Positions 16,388 through 25,039 of a stretch of DNA of 33,074 nucleotides are shown one piece after another (the stretch's first letter is position 1; each line of letters starts with the position of its first letter). The stretch lies in NCBI GenBank assembly GCA_963205245.1, contig CAUJIB010000049.1, positions 1 through 33,074 on the forward strand, given 5' to 3'. Under the pieces are notes generated by a model. It was not told the DNA's origin. It saw only the letters and a list, made by a program, of their open reading frames with translations, and did not search any database. The stretch comes from Pseudomonadota bacterium (lineage in GTDB: Bacteria; Pseudomonadota; Alphaproteobacteria; Rickettsiales; SXRF01). The position numbers and the translations under genes are program-made.

Positions 16388-19042
16388 ATGGTAAAACGTA
16401 TGTTGATTGATGCGCTACACCCAGAAGAGACAAGGGTTGTTATCGCTGATGAAACCCAAATTTATGATTTTGATTTTGTAAGCACTGCCAAAAAACAGTT
16501 AAAAGGTAATATTTATCTTGCTAAAATCACACGGGTTGAGCCGTCGCTACAAGCTGCTTTTGTAGAATATGGCGGTGGCAAACAAGGCTTCCTTCCTTTT
16601 GCCGAGATCCACACTGATTATTACCAGATTCCGGTTTCTGACCGTAAACGCCTATTGGAAGAAGCAGCACAAGAAACCGAAGGGTCTGAACAATCTCAGA
16701 ATAAAGATTCTGGGCAAAGCAATGAAGAAATTGCCGCTACCACCGCTGAAACACAAAATGACATTGAATTTCCACCATTAAATGAATCTATGGAACCAAT
16801 ATCCATAGAAGAAGATATGGAAAAAGTCAGTGAAGAGCGTCCGGCTTACCTTATGAATAGCGCAATTGATTTATCAATTAGCGAAGAATTGTCGCTATCT
16901 GAATCAATTCCTGTAGATATTGGCACTAGCAGCTCTAACGATATAGACAGTAATGCCAGCATTGATAATTTACCTACTACCCAGCCTAGTGAAGATCTAT
17001 TCGGTAATAATATTCCTGCTTCTGACAATATGGAAACACCGGCTACCGCAAGTCCTGATTCTGAAAATGAGGAAGTTGAGACACTTTCTAACGATGAAGA
17101 AGTGGTGCGCGACAAACGCAACCGTAATGTGTTTATGCGCCGTTATAAAATACAGGAAGTTATACGTCGCGGACAAATTGTTTTAATTCAAGTTATTAAA
17201 GAAGAACGCGGCAATAAAGGTGTTTCCCTTACTACTTACCTGTCACTTGCCGGTCGTTATTGCGTACTAATGCCTAACTCCCCTAAAGATGGTGGTATTT
17301 CACGTAAAATTGCCAGTGCTGAAGACCGCAAACGCCTTAAAGCTATTTCAACAGAATTCCGTTTAGCAGAAGGGATGAGTGTAATTATCCGCACAGCAGG
17401 AATGGATCGCACACATGCAGAAATAAAACGTGACTTTGATTATCTGGTAAAACTTTGGAATAATATAAGGGAAGATACCTTGAAATCCAATGCCCCTGCC
17501 CTGATTTATGAAGAAGGAAACATAGTAAAACGTGCTATTCGTGATCAATATAGCAATGATATTGAGGAAATTATTGTAGAAGGTGACAGTGCCTGCAAAT
17601 CTGCACGTGAATTTATGAAATTGCTGCTCCCCAGCCATTTACCTAAAATCAAACAATATTCAGCGCAAACTCCTCTTTTCTATGCTTATAATATTGAAGA
17701 GCAACTTCTTTCCATGCACGACCCTGTGGTAAAAATGAAATCGGGAGCATATCTGGTTATCAACCCGACCGAAGCCCTGATTTCCATTGACGTAAACTCA
17801 GGACGGGCAACCGGTGAACGCAATATTGAAGAAACCGCCCTTAAAACCAATCTTGAAGCGGCAGCAGAAGTAGCAAGACAATTGCGCCTGCGTGATTTAG
17901 CAGGGCTAGTGGTAATTGATTTTATTGACATGATGGAGTCACGCAACCGCCGTGCAGTAGAAAAAGTGCTTAAAGATTCCATGAAAACCGACCGTGCCAA
18001 AATCCAACTCGGCCGTATCAGCCCTTTTGGCTTGTTGGAAATGTCACGCCAACGTCTGCGCCCTAGTATTTCTGAAACCAATATGACCCAATGCCCTCAT
18101 TGCGTTGGTCGTGGTGTAATCCGGTCGCATGAATCAATGGCAATTCAAATAATCCGTGCTATTGAAAAAGAAGCCAGCAACCAACATACAGGTGTGATAA
18201 AAATTAGTGCTCCTCAGGTTATAGCCTTACACCTGCTTAATTCCAAGCGCGAAGCTTTGCGTGAGCTTGAAAAGCGGCATAATGTTATTATACAGATTGC
18301 TATAAATCCTGAACTTGCCGCTTCAGAATTCAATGTTGAAAAAATCCGTCGTAACAATGTGGAAAGAGCAGAAAACAACGAACAACGCCGTCCAAAACGC
18401 ACAGATAGGGAGCGTGATAACCGTCCACAACGTGTGAATGAAACTACAGGCGATACCTCCCCAGAAGGAAACATCTCTGACGTGCCTGAACCAACCGCAA
18501 GGGAAGCGGAGGTAGCAGAAGGTAAAAATCCGCGCCGTGGAAATCGCCGCCGTGGCGGACGTAACAAACGTGGTAACTATGACTCTGCAACAGAAAATGC
18601 TGACAACACAAACAGTGAAGCAAGCGATAATGTTATAGAATTTGCTCCGTTAAAATCTGAAGACGGGACAGAAGAAAACTTATCTTCTACTGAGGACAGC
18701 AAGGAGTCTGGACAAAAACGCCACCCACGCGAACGTGGTCGTGGCCGTCGTAAATGGCGTGATCGCGGCGAGCAAAGCAGCGATACCAAAAATACAGGGC
18801 AGGAAGCAAATGAAGACATTCCAACTAGCTGGAATGGTGGTGCAGCAGAATTAGTAGATGGCAATACTCTTCCTGCCTTTGCTTCTGACATGCGCCCTGC
18901 AGCTGAACCAGCTCCTCCTACTTACAAAGCTTTTCATGATTACAAACAAGAGGAAACAGTTAAACAACGTCAATCAGAAAATGAGCCTGCTTCTCCACCT
19001 AAACGTGGCTGGTGGCAGAAAATGATAAGCTTGGATGATTAA
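16388..19042 (+). CDS. rne: Ribonuclease E
   Basis: An essential endoribonuclease that starts mRNA decay and processes rRNA and tRNA precursors, and the scaffold of the RNA degradosome at the inner membrane. The S1 domain (from about residue 36, GNIYLAKITRVEPSLQAAFV) is split by an acidic, low-complexity insertion (about 85-245) and resumes at YKIQEVIRRGQIVLIQV. The catalytic DNase I-like domain has SIDVNSG (Asp468) and VVIDFIDM (Asp511), matching E. coli D303 and D346 with identical spacing, and the Zn-link CPHC (569-572). The C-terminal third is disordered, with arginine-rich blocks (RRGNRRRGGRNKRG, RGRGRRKWRDRG) likely to bind RNA and partners, and ends in a RGWWQK tail. AAAGGAG precedes the ATG. 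The 884-aa length is typical for alphaproteobacteria. Confidence 0.97.
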   Translation: MVKRMLIDALHPEETRVVIADETQIYDFDFVSTAKKQLKGNIYLAKITRVEPSLQAAFVEYGGGKQGFLPFAEIHTDYYQIPVSDRKRLLEEAAQETEGSEQSQNKDSGQSNEEIAATTAETQNDIEFPPLNESMEPISIEEDMEKVSEERPAYLMNSAIDLSISEELSLSESIPVDIGTSSSNDIDSNASIDNLPTTQPSEDLFGNNIPASDNMETPATASPDSENEEVETLSNDEEVVRDKRNRNVFMRRYKIQEVIRRGQIVLIQVIKEERGNKGVSLTTYLSLAGRYCVLMPNSPKDGGISRKIASAEDRKRLKAISTEFRLAEGMSVIIRTAGMDRTHAEIKRDFDYLVKLWNNIREDTLKSNAPALIYEEGNIVKRAIRDQYSNDIEEIIVEGDSACKSAREFMKLLLPSHLPKIKQYSAQTPLFYAYNIEEQLLSMHDPVVKMKSGAYLVINPTEALISIDVNSGRATGERNIEETALKTNLEAAAEVARQLRLRDLAGLVVIDFIDMMESRNRRAVEKVLKDSMKTDRAKIQLGRISPFGLLEMSRQRLRPSISETNMTQCPHCVGRGVIRSHESMAIQIIRAIEKEASNQHTGVIKISAPQVIALHLLNSKREALRELEKRHNVIIQIAINPELAASEFNVEKIRRNNVERAENNEQRRPKRTDRERDNRPQRVNETTGDTSPEGNISDVPEPTAREAEVAEGKNPRRGNRRRGGRNKRGNYDSATENADNTNSEASDNVIEFAPLKSEDGTEENLSSTEDSKESGQKRHPRERGRGRRKWRDRGEQSSDTKNTGQEANEDIPTSWNGGAAELVDGNTLPAFASDMRPAAEPAPPTYKAFHDYKQEETVKQRQSENEPASPPKRGWWQKMISLDD

Positions 19043-19058
19043 CTCTAAAATCATGTGT

Positions 19059-19547
19059 ATGAAATTACGGTTCATTTTAATAACGGGCATTTTATGTTGC
19101 AGTGCTATGGCTCGTGCAGATGAACCTCTGCCAACACCAATAGATTATATTGTATATTCTTCTAACAAACAGTGTTCTGCACATGCAAAACTAAATACCA
19201 ATAGTATAATTATTTATCGTTTAGATGATAAAAAACAGGAAAAATCATGGATCATCCCAGATTGGAAGCGCAACATATACCTATCTAATAATTGTGATTT
19301 ATTATTTTCTATATATGATGGGCAAAATTTATTAGCTGAGAATGACAAAAAACCATCTACTATTATTGTTTATGTTTTTAGAAAAGGAAAAGAAAGTAAA
19401 AAAATAACTCTAGGAGATATCTACCCTAACCTAGATATACTTCCAAAAACCATGTCAAACTTTATCCTATACAAACAAATTAAATGGGATGGGGAATTTC
19501 TAAGATTAATAACAGTTGATGATCGTGAAATTAATTTTGATCTATAA
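19059..19547 (+). CDS. Small exported protein of unknown function
   Basis: The ORF track starts at 19035, but that start overlaps rne by 8 bases and puts eight polar residues before a signal peptide. An ATG at 19059 (or 19053) gives MKLRFILITGILCCSAMARA, a normal Sec signal with cleavage near ARA|DE, so I prefer it. The mature protein, about 140 aa, is beta-strand-like, with two cysteines (QCSAH, NNCDLL) that could form a disulfide in the periplasm. I recognise no family. It lies between rne and an M48 protease, with 11 bases before the next gene, so it is likely co-transcribed with the protease. The nearby DsbA-like gene could be relevant to its cysteines, but this is only positional. Confidence 0.62.
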   Translation: MKLRFILITGILCCSAMARADEPLPTPIDYIVYSSNKQCSAHAKLNTNSIIIYRLDDKKQEKSWIIPDWKRNIYLSNNCDLLFSIYDGQNLLAENDKKPSTIIVYVFRKGKESKKITLGDIYPNLDILPKTMSNFILYKQIKWDGEFLRLITVDDREINFDL

Positions 19548-19558
19548 AAGGGCATAAT

Positions 19559-20926
19559 ATGTTGTTTAATTTCAAAACAATTTCTTATTTTCTCTGTTTT
19601 TTGTTAATCAGCAATCAAGTCTTTGCTGTCCCATTGATAAGAGATGCAGAGATTGAACATACCCTCCGAACTTATGCTGACCCTATTTTTAAGGTTGCCG
19701 GAGTGAACAGCAAGGCAGTTAGGATTTTCATAGTAAATGACGATACCCTTAACGCCTATGTTGCCGGTGGCGCAAATATGTTTATCAATAGCGGGCTGAT
19801 TATGGCTTCTGATACTCCAGATATACTGATTGGGGTAATGGCTCATGAAACCGGACATATAGCTGGAGGTCACCTAGCGCAAGGTACAGAAAAAATTAAA
19901 AATGCCCAGATCGGTACGGTTCTTACCTTTGTTCTGGGAGCGGCTGCGGCGGCAGTTTCTAAAAAACCGGAAGCAGCGGCAGCAGTTATTACAGGTGGAC
20001 AAACCGGTATAATGCGTAATTTCCTTTCTTATACCCGCGCCAATGAGCAAGCAGCTGATCAATCTGCTATCACCAGCCTTAACAAACTGGATATTTCTGC
20101 CAGCGGTATGCTAAAAATGTTTGAAATGCTAAGGAGGAATGAGCGTAAACAGTTTGGCTCTCCTGACCCTTACATGCTTACCCATCCTCTTACCAATGAA
20201 AGGATCGAATTTGTCCGCAATAACGTTGAAAAATCTAATATTCCCGAAGGGCAACATCCAAAATCTTATGATGAGTTAAACCAAAGGATGATAGCAAAGC
20301 TTTACGGTTTCATAAAAACACCAGAACAAACTTTGCAGAAATATCCAAGAACCAATAAAACTGTCCCTGCCCGACTGGCGCGCGCTGTTGCTTATTATAA
20401 AATGCCAGAGCTGGACAAAGCTTTAGAAGAAATGGATTCGCTGATTGACGAATCACCAAATGATCCTTTTTTCTACGAACTTAAAGGACAGATTCTATTT
20501 GAAAATGGGCGCATTGATGACGCACTCACCGCCTACAAAAAATCTATCAAATTGCTTCCTAATTCTGCTTTAATACTCTCTGATTTAGCAAAAGTTGAAA
20601 TAACCGACAAGTCACCATCATCTTTGCAATCTGCTATCACCCATTTAGAAAAATCTGTAAGTATAGATAATAGCAATGCCACTTCATGGAGGCTGCTTGC
20701 TACAGCATACGGCAGCACTGACAATATGCCTATGTCAAATCTTGCTCTAGCAGAAGAAGCCTTGTTACAGAATGACACAAAAACAGCTATCCAGATGTCC
20801 AACCAAGCATTAAAAAACCTAAAAAAATCATCGCCAGCATACAGGCGGGCGCAGGATGTAAAAAACAAGGCTGAGGAAATTAAAAAACAGAATGAAAAAG
20901 ACGGTATAGAAGATGATGACCGCTAG
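19559..20926 (+). CDS. Periplasmic M48 metalloprotease with TPR repeats (BepA/YfgC-like)
   Basis: A signal peptide (about residues 1-23, ending NQVFA|VP) precedes an M48 zinc peptidase domain with HETGH (His96, Glu97, His100) and third ligand Glu163 in ANEQAAD. The segment TLNAYVAGGANMFINSGLI is typical of the BepA family. From about residue 265 there are several TPR-type helical repeats (ARLARAVAYYKMPELDKAL, FYELKGQILFENGRIDDAL), and the C-terminus is charged. BepA in E. coli assembles or degrades LptD and other outer-membrane proteins; the same domain order and length (455 aa versus about 487) suggest a comparable quality-control role. AAAAGGG precedes the ATG. It follows the small exported unknown by 11 bases. 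Confidence 0.9.
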   Translation: MLFNFKTISYFLCFLLISNQVFAVPLIRDAEIEHTLRTYADPIFKVAGVNSKAVRIFIVNDDTLNAYVAGGANMFINSGLIMASDTPDILIGVMAHETGHIAGGHLAQGTEKIKNAQIGTVLTFVLGAAAAAVSKKPEAAAAVITGGQTGIMRNFLSYTRANEQAADQSAITSLNKLDISASGMLKMFEMLRRNERKQFGSPDPYMLTHPLTNERIEFVRNNVEKSNIPEGQHPKSYDELNQRMIAKLYGFIKTPEQTLQKYPRTNKTVPARLARAVAYYKMPELDKALEEMDSLIDESPNDPFFYELKGQILFENGRIDDALTAYKKSIKLLPNSALILSDLAKVEITDKSPSSLQSAITHLEKSVSIDNSNATSWRLLATAYGSTDNMPMSNLALAEEALLQNDTKTAIQMSNQALKNLKKSSPAYRRAQDVKNKAEEIKKQNEKDGIEDDDR

Positions 20927-21010
20927 ATTTCGGGATTATTTGCTATACTTTCCTAAAAATAATGATAGACTTAACAACCTGATTTTTTATTAAAAACTAT
21001 GGAGTAATTC

Positions 21011-21775
21011 ATGCTTTCATCTCGTATTTTTGCTACCTTCTTATCAATCGTTTTCATCGCTGCAATTCCTACTTTTGCCCAAGCTGCGGCTGTTGATGAA
21101 AACACCCCTATAACCCGCAAACAGCTTCCTGCCCTCATTAAAGAGGCTTTGATTAATGATCCGAGCATCCTTAATGAAGCTGTAGAAAAAATGCAGATAG
21201 CCCAAGAGGAAGAAGTTGCAAAAAAATCTAAAGAAGGTATTATAAAAAACAAAGCGGAACTTATTTCTGATCCTTCTTCACCATCAGTTGGTCCAGCAGA
21301 TGCTGATGTTACCATTGTAGAATTTTTTGATTATCACTGCGGATATTGCAAGCAAGCTCTAAAATCAGTAAGCCAAGTTCTTGAAAATGATAAAAAAGTT
21401 AAAGTTGTTTTCAAAGAATACCCTATATTGAGCGAGGAATCTATATATGCTTCACGTGCAGCTCTTGCTGTAAGCCGTATCGCCAAGGATAAATATTTTG
21501 ATTTCCACAAAGCAATGTTTGCCACTACAGGTGCTATGAATGAGCAGGTTGTTCTGGCAGAAGGAAAAAAACTAGGCATAGACCCAGAAAAATTAAAAGC
21601 AGAGATTGCAAAACCGGAAATTCAGCAAATATTGGATAAAAACCGTAAACTTGGTGCTGAGATTGGAGCACAAGGTACTCCTGCCTTCATTATTGGTGAT
21701 AATTTTTATCCGGGCGCAATGCCTTATGAGGCAATTGCAAAATCTATAGAAGAAGTACGCAAAACCAAAAAATAA
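21011..21775 (+). CDS. DsbA-family thiol:disulfide oxidoreductase (Com1/ScsC-like)
   Basis: A Sec signal (to about residue 26, TFAQA|AA) is followed by a charged helical N-terminal segment (about 35-85, LPALIKEALINDPSILNEAV), the kind of stalk seen in Com1/ScsC/BdbD-like proteins. A thioredoxin fold with an inserted helical domain follows. The active site is CGYC (110-113) and the cis-proline loop is QGTPAFIIG. Such proteins introduce or shuffle disulfides in the periplasm. GGAG stands 7-8 bases before the ATG. The gap of 84 bases to the M48 gene leaves open whether it is in the same operon. The stalk suggests oligomerisation and possible isomerase activity, which cannot be decided here. Confidence 0.9.
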   Translation: MLSSRIFATFLSIVFIAAIPTFAQAAAVDENTPITRKQLPALIKEALINDPSILNEAVEKMQIAQEEEVAKKSKEGIIKNKAELISDPSSPSVGPADADVTIVEFFDYHCGYCKQALKSVSQVLENDKKVKVVFKEYPILSEESIYASRAALAVSRIAKDKYFDFHKAMFATTGAMNEQVVLAEGKKLGIDPEKLKAEIAKPEIQQILDKNRKLGAEIGAQGTPAFIIGDNFYPGAMPYEAIAKSIEEVRKTKK

Positions 21776-21813
21776 TCTATAAAAACCCATTTTTGTGCAG
21801 TGCAACATTTTTC

Positions 21814-21842
21814 TTGACTTGCTGTTTTTCATGTAGTAGATT
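21814..21842 (+). promoter_or_regulatory. Sigma70-like promoter of the phasin gene
   Basis: TTGACT (21814-21819), a 17-base spacer and TAGATT (21837-21842) give a good housekeeping promoter. The leader would be about 50 bases, and the AGGAGAG ribosome binding site lies 7 bases before the ATG. Confidence 0.58.
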
Positions 21843-21899
21843 GCGCGCCTAATTGAGTTATTTATTTGTTTTATTTTTGTAATTTTTAGGAGAGATACT

Positions 21900-22313
21900 A
21901 TGTCATACAACCAAGCATTTTCTGATATGTTCAAAAATTCTTTGGACTTTAATCAATTCATTTCTACCGGTCGCCGCAACATGGAAGCTCTTTCTGCTGC
22001 TAACCAAGTAGTAGTTGAGAGCGCGCAAGCAATTACCCGCCGTCAAGCAGAAGTAGCCCGTGCTAATATTGATAACGCTATCAAAGTTTCTAAAGACCTT
22101 ATGACCAGCGGAACACCAGAAACCAGCATCAGCAAACAATCTGATTTGATGAAAGCGTTTTTTGAAAACACTCTTAACAATCTTCGTGAAGTTAGCGAAC
22201 TTGTTACCAAATCAAGCTTTGAAGCTTTTGACGTTCTTAACCGTCGTACTGCTGAAAGCCTAGAAGAAATCAGCTCTGCTTCTGCTACTGCTTCTAAAAA
22301 GAAATCGGCTTAA
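21900..22313 (+). CDS. Phasin family protein
   Basis: A 137-aa, almost wholly helical protein with the phasin_2 pattern: an aromatic N-terminal segment (FKNSLDFNQFISTGRRNMEALSAAN), a long amphipathic helix (QAITRRQAEVARANIDNAIK), a second one (FFENTLNNLREVSELVTKS) and an A/S/K-rich tail. Phasins coat polyhydroxyalkanoate granules and may act as chaperones. Proteins of this family are also found in alphaproteobacteria with no known granules, so the presence of PHA is not proven; no phaC gene is in the window. The gene has its own promoter, a strong AGGAG site and a strong terminator, and its codons are biased like those of the porin, which suggests high expression. Confidence 0.9.
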   Translation: MSYNQAFSDMFKNSLDFNQFISTGRRNMEALSAANQVVVESAQAITRRQAEVARANIDNAIKVSKDLMTSGTPETSISKQSDLMKAFFENTLNNLREVSELVTKSSFEAFDVLNRRTAESLEEISSASATASKKKSA

Positions 22314-22328
22314 TTGCTCTGTTAACCG

Positions 22329-22364
22329 AAAAAAGCCCTGAATGGAAACATTCGGGGCTTTTTT
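22329..22364 (+). terminator. Rho-independent terminator after the phasin gene
   Basis: AAAAAAGCCCTGAATG and CATTCGGGGCTTTTTT form a 16-bp stem with one U-G pair and a GAAA tetraloop, followed by a run of T. The A/T flanks are symmetric. Confidence 0.92.
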
Positions 22365-22393
22365 GTTGCGTAAATATAATTTATACAAAATGT

Positions 22394-23230
22394 ATGAACT
22401 TCACCAACCCATATCTCAGACTTATGCGCCTACACCAGCCTGTAGGTATCTGGTTATTATTCTGGCCATGTGCATGGGCCATTATACTTTCTTCTTCCGG
22501 TACATTAGAGACAGGCAAGCTATTATTATTTTTTATCGGTTCAGTATTAATGCGCGGTGCTGGTTGTATAATTAATGACCTTGCCGATAGTGACATTGAT
22601 AAAAAAGTAGAGCGCACAAAAATTAGACCACTTGCCAGCGGTGAGTTGAATATAAAGCAAGCCATGATTTTTTTATCCATACTACTCACTATTTCCCTCA
22701 TAATAGCCGTTATACTTGGTTTACAGGTAATCATGTGGGCTGCATTAGCCATGATACCTGTATCTATTTATCCATTTATGAAACGCATCAGCTGGTGGCC
22801 ACAATTATTTTTGGGATTAGCTTTTAACTGGGGCACAATCATGGGCTGGGTGGCGGTACGAAATCAATTAGAATTACCCGCAATCTGGTTATATATAGGC
22901 GGAATTTGCCTGACGCTTGGCTACGACACTATTTATGCACATCAAGATAAAATTGATGATGCACGTATCGGTGTCCGTTCCACCGCTTTACGGCTGGGAG
23001 AAAAAACCAAATTTTTTGTTACAATAATGTATTTTCTAGCGATGATTTTCTTCACTATTGCTACTGGAAATATTTCAAATATCATATTCTTTATTCCAGC
23101 TATAATACACTGCATCTGGCAGATAAAATTACTGGATATTAGCAAGCCAGAATCAGCAAAACTGGTATTTATGTCAAATTCCTACTTGGGATTTATTATA
23201 GCGTTAAGCTTATTTTTCAGCCTGTTATAA
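22394..23230 (+). CDS. ubiA: 4-hydroxybenzoate polyprenyltransferase
   Basis: An integral inner-membrane prenyltransferase that joins the polyprenyl tail to 4-hydroxybenzoate in ubiquinone synthesis. The N-terminal YLRLMRLHQPVGIWLLFWPC is characteristic of UbiA. The first Mg-binding motif NDLADSDID (from Asn61) follows RGAGCII, the KIRPLASGEL segment comes next, and the second acidic motif region (DTIYAHQDKIDDARIG, about 180) and RSTALRLGE are present. At 278 aa with about 8-9 helices it is of normal size. It starts only 30 bases after the phasin terminator; TATAAT at 22375-22380 may be its -10 box, which would give a very short leader. No clear Shine-Dalgarno is present. UbiA-type decaprenyl or haem O synthases are less likely given the N-terminal motif. 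Confidence 0.92.
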   Translation: MNFTNPYLRLMRLHQPVGIWLLFWPCAWAIILSSSGTLETGKLLLFFIGSVLMRGAGCIINDLADSDIDKKVERTKIRPLASGELNIKQAMIFLSILLTISLIIAVILGLQVIMWAALAMIPVSIYPFMKRISWWPQLFLGLAFNWGTIMGWVAVRNQLELPAIWLYIGGICLTLGYDTIYAHQDKIDDARIGVRSTALRLGEKTKFFVTIMYFLAMIFFTIATGNISNIIFFIPAIIHCIWQIKLLDISKPESAKLVFMSNSYLGFIIALSLFFSLL

Positions 23231-23406
23231 ATATATAAAAATAAATATTTTTGAGCGTTTTCCAAAGGTAACACTCTATTTACCATTTAAGCATAGAATG
23301 AAAGGGTTAATGTAAAAAAATAATGATAAAAACTGAATAAAATGCTGGATAAATCTGATATAATTTTCGCAACATATTATTAGGTTAGTCATCATAGAGA
23401 GAAGAA

Positions 23407-24810
23407 GTGGCTATAGATCAGAAAATGTTATTTAAGAATGACACATCAACAGAGCCTGTTTTTAGTTTAGCCGCAGGACAGCACCACGCTGTTGGTGATG
23501 CTTCTATACCTAATATTGACACACCGGAAATGGTAGCACCCCCTCCAACATATCCCGGTTCTAATTTCTATGCTGCTGATTTTGTCAATATGCTGGAAAC
23601 CTCTATTCACAGCGTTATAAATAATCATACCTCCGGAGCATTACTGCTACTTTCCATAAGCAACCTGTCCATGATTATCAATGCTTATGGGCATGACACT
23701 TCGGAAATTGTAATCCATGATTTAACTAACATGATTAAATCACTTTTATCCGAAGGCGACACTGTACAACGCCTACAGCGCGACCAGCTTGGAATTATCT
23801 TATCTTCCAGCTACCCAGAAGATACAGCAAGAATGATGCAGCGTATCCATACCTTGGTTCAAAATTTCGGTCGGGATAATTTTGAAACCGCATCATTATA
23901 TATAATCGGAGTTATCGGCAGCGTTTCTTTTCCACAGGAAAGCGCGGATGCACATGACGCACTGGACAAAGCCTATATTACCGTAAATAGTATGCAGAGC
24001 AATCAACAGCGCACTTATGAATCTACCCGTCAGGAAGCAGATCAATGCCGCCAGCAAATGGGGCTTGCCAATTATTTTTTCAAAGCCGTTAAGGAAAAAC
24101 GCCTGCGTATGGCCTATCAGCCAATAGTTGACAGTGCTAGTGGTAGAATAGCTCATTATGAAGCGTTGCTTAGAATAGTTGGTCAATCAGGAAAAATCAG
24201 CTCTGCCGGCGCGCTTATCCCTATTGCTGAAAAAATGGGTCTGATTGATGTGATTGATACGCTGGTTATGGAAATGGTGATTGATGAATTACGCAATTCC
24301 AACGATGTTACCCTTGCCTTCAATGTATCAAATATGACCACAGAGAACGCGGCATGGCTGGATAATTTTGAGAACAGAATTAAAGAAACACCGGAAATTG
24401 CCCAGCGTGCTATTATAGAAATAACTGAAACTGCTGCCCACCGCGACCTGCGCCGGACAGCATTTTTTGTTGCTTCACTCCAAGATTTAGGCTGTCAGGT
24501 CGCACTTGATGATTTTGGTTCAGGATACACTTCATTCCGCCAGCTTAAAGCCCTTTCCGTTGATATGGTAAAAATAGACGGGGTTTTTATAAAAGACCTT
24601 GCCCAAAGTGCAGACAACCAATTCTTTGTAAAAACCCTGCTTGATTTTTCGCAGGGATTCGGACTTAAAACAGTAGCAGAATTTGTGGAAACCGGAGATA
24701 GTGCTAAAATCCTTATGAAAATGGGGGTTGATTATATGCAGGGCTATTATTTCGGCAAACCGGAAAACCACCGCAGCTGGCTTGATGAAGGTGAATATAA
24801 AAAAGAATAA
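23407..24810 (+). CDS. c-di-GMP phosphodiesterase-like protein: degenerate GGDEF + intact EAL
   Basis: It starts with GTG at 23407; AGAGAGAAG upstream is a usable ribosome binding site. The 467-aa product has no membrane helix. Residues of about 50-210 have the fold pattern of a GGDEF domain but lack the GG(D/E)EF motif (QRDQLGIILSSS at the corresponding place), so diguanylate cyclase activity is not expected. The EAL domain (about 225-460) has YEALLRI (Glu252), FNVSN, EITETA, DDFGSGYTSF (Asp368-369), VKIDG, AEFVE and MQGYYFGKP, so the metal- and substrate-binding residues of c-di-GMP hydrolysis are present. It is probably a cytosolic c-di-GMP phosphodiesterase with a regulatory GGDEF-like half. 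It stands alone between ubiA and a tRNA gene. Confidence 0.92.
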   Translation: MAIDQKMLFKNDTSTEPVFSLAAGQHHAVGDASIPNIDTPEMVAPPPTYPGSNFYAADFVNMLETSIHSVINNHTSGALLLLSISNLSMIINAYGHDTSEIVIHDLTNMIKSLLSEGDTVQRLQRDQLGIILSSSYPEDTARMMQRIHTLVQNFGRDNFETASLYIIGVIGSVSFPQESADAHDALDKAYITVNSMQSNQQRTYESTRQEADQCRQQMGLANYFFKAVKEKRLRMAYQPIVDSASGRIAHYEALLRIVGQSGKISSAGALIPIAEKMGLIDVIDTLVMEMVIDELRNSNDVTLAFNVSNMTTENAAWLDNFENRIKETPEIAQRAIIEITETAAHRDLRRTAFFVASLQDLGCQVALDDFGSGYTSFRQLKALSVDMVKIDGVFIKDLAQSADNQFFVKTLLDFSQGFGLKTVAEFVETGDSAKILMKMGVDYMQGYYFGKPENHRSWLDEGEYKKE

Positions 24811-24829
24811 TAGCTTACTTGCTATATTT
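24810..24829 (+). terminator. Weak possible terminator after the EAL gene
   Basis: ATAGC-ttactt-GCTAT followed by ATTTT lies directly at the stop codon. The 5-bp stem is weak and the assignment is tentative. Confidence 0.28.
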
Positions 24830-24899
24830 TACGTATATTGTTAGAAACTGCTCAGTTTAAGCTTTCATGATTATAAATTCATATTTATATTTCTGGCAT

Positions 24900-24976
24900 G
24901 GGGTCGTAGCTCAGCAGGATAGAGCGGCAGTTTCCTAAACTGTAGGTCGGAGGTTCGATTCCTCTCGATCCCACCA
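24900..24976 (+). tRNA. tRNA-Arg (anticodon CCU)
   Basis: The cloverleaf can be folded by hand: a 7-bp acceptor stem GGGGTCG/CGATCCC (one G-U), D stem GCTC/GAGC, anticodon stem GCAGT/ACTGT with loop TTCCTAA giving anticodon CCT at positions 34-36, variable loop AGGTC, and T stem GGAGG/CCTCT around TTCGATT. The discriminator is A and CCA is encoded. It reads AGG arginine codons. Confidence 0.95.
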
Positions 24977-25039
24977 CTTTCAAACAAATATCTCTTTGCA
25001 ACTTGTTATTTTTTCAAAAAATCCATATAGTGATTATCT

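Noticed and set aside
22342-22575. 77-aa plus-strand ORF starting within the phasin terminator
   Set aside because: Its start sits in the terminator stem and its body overlaps ubiA in another frame.
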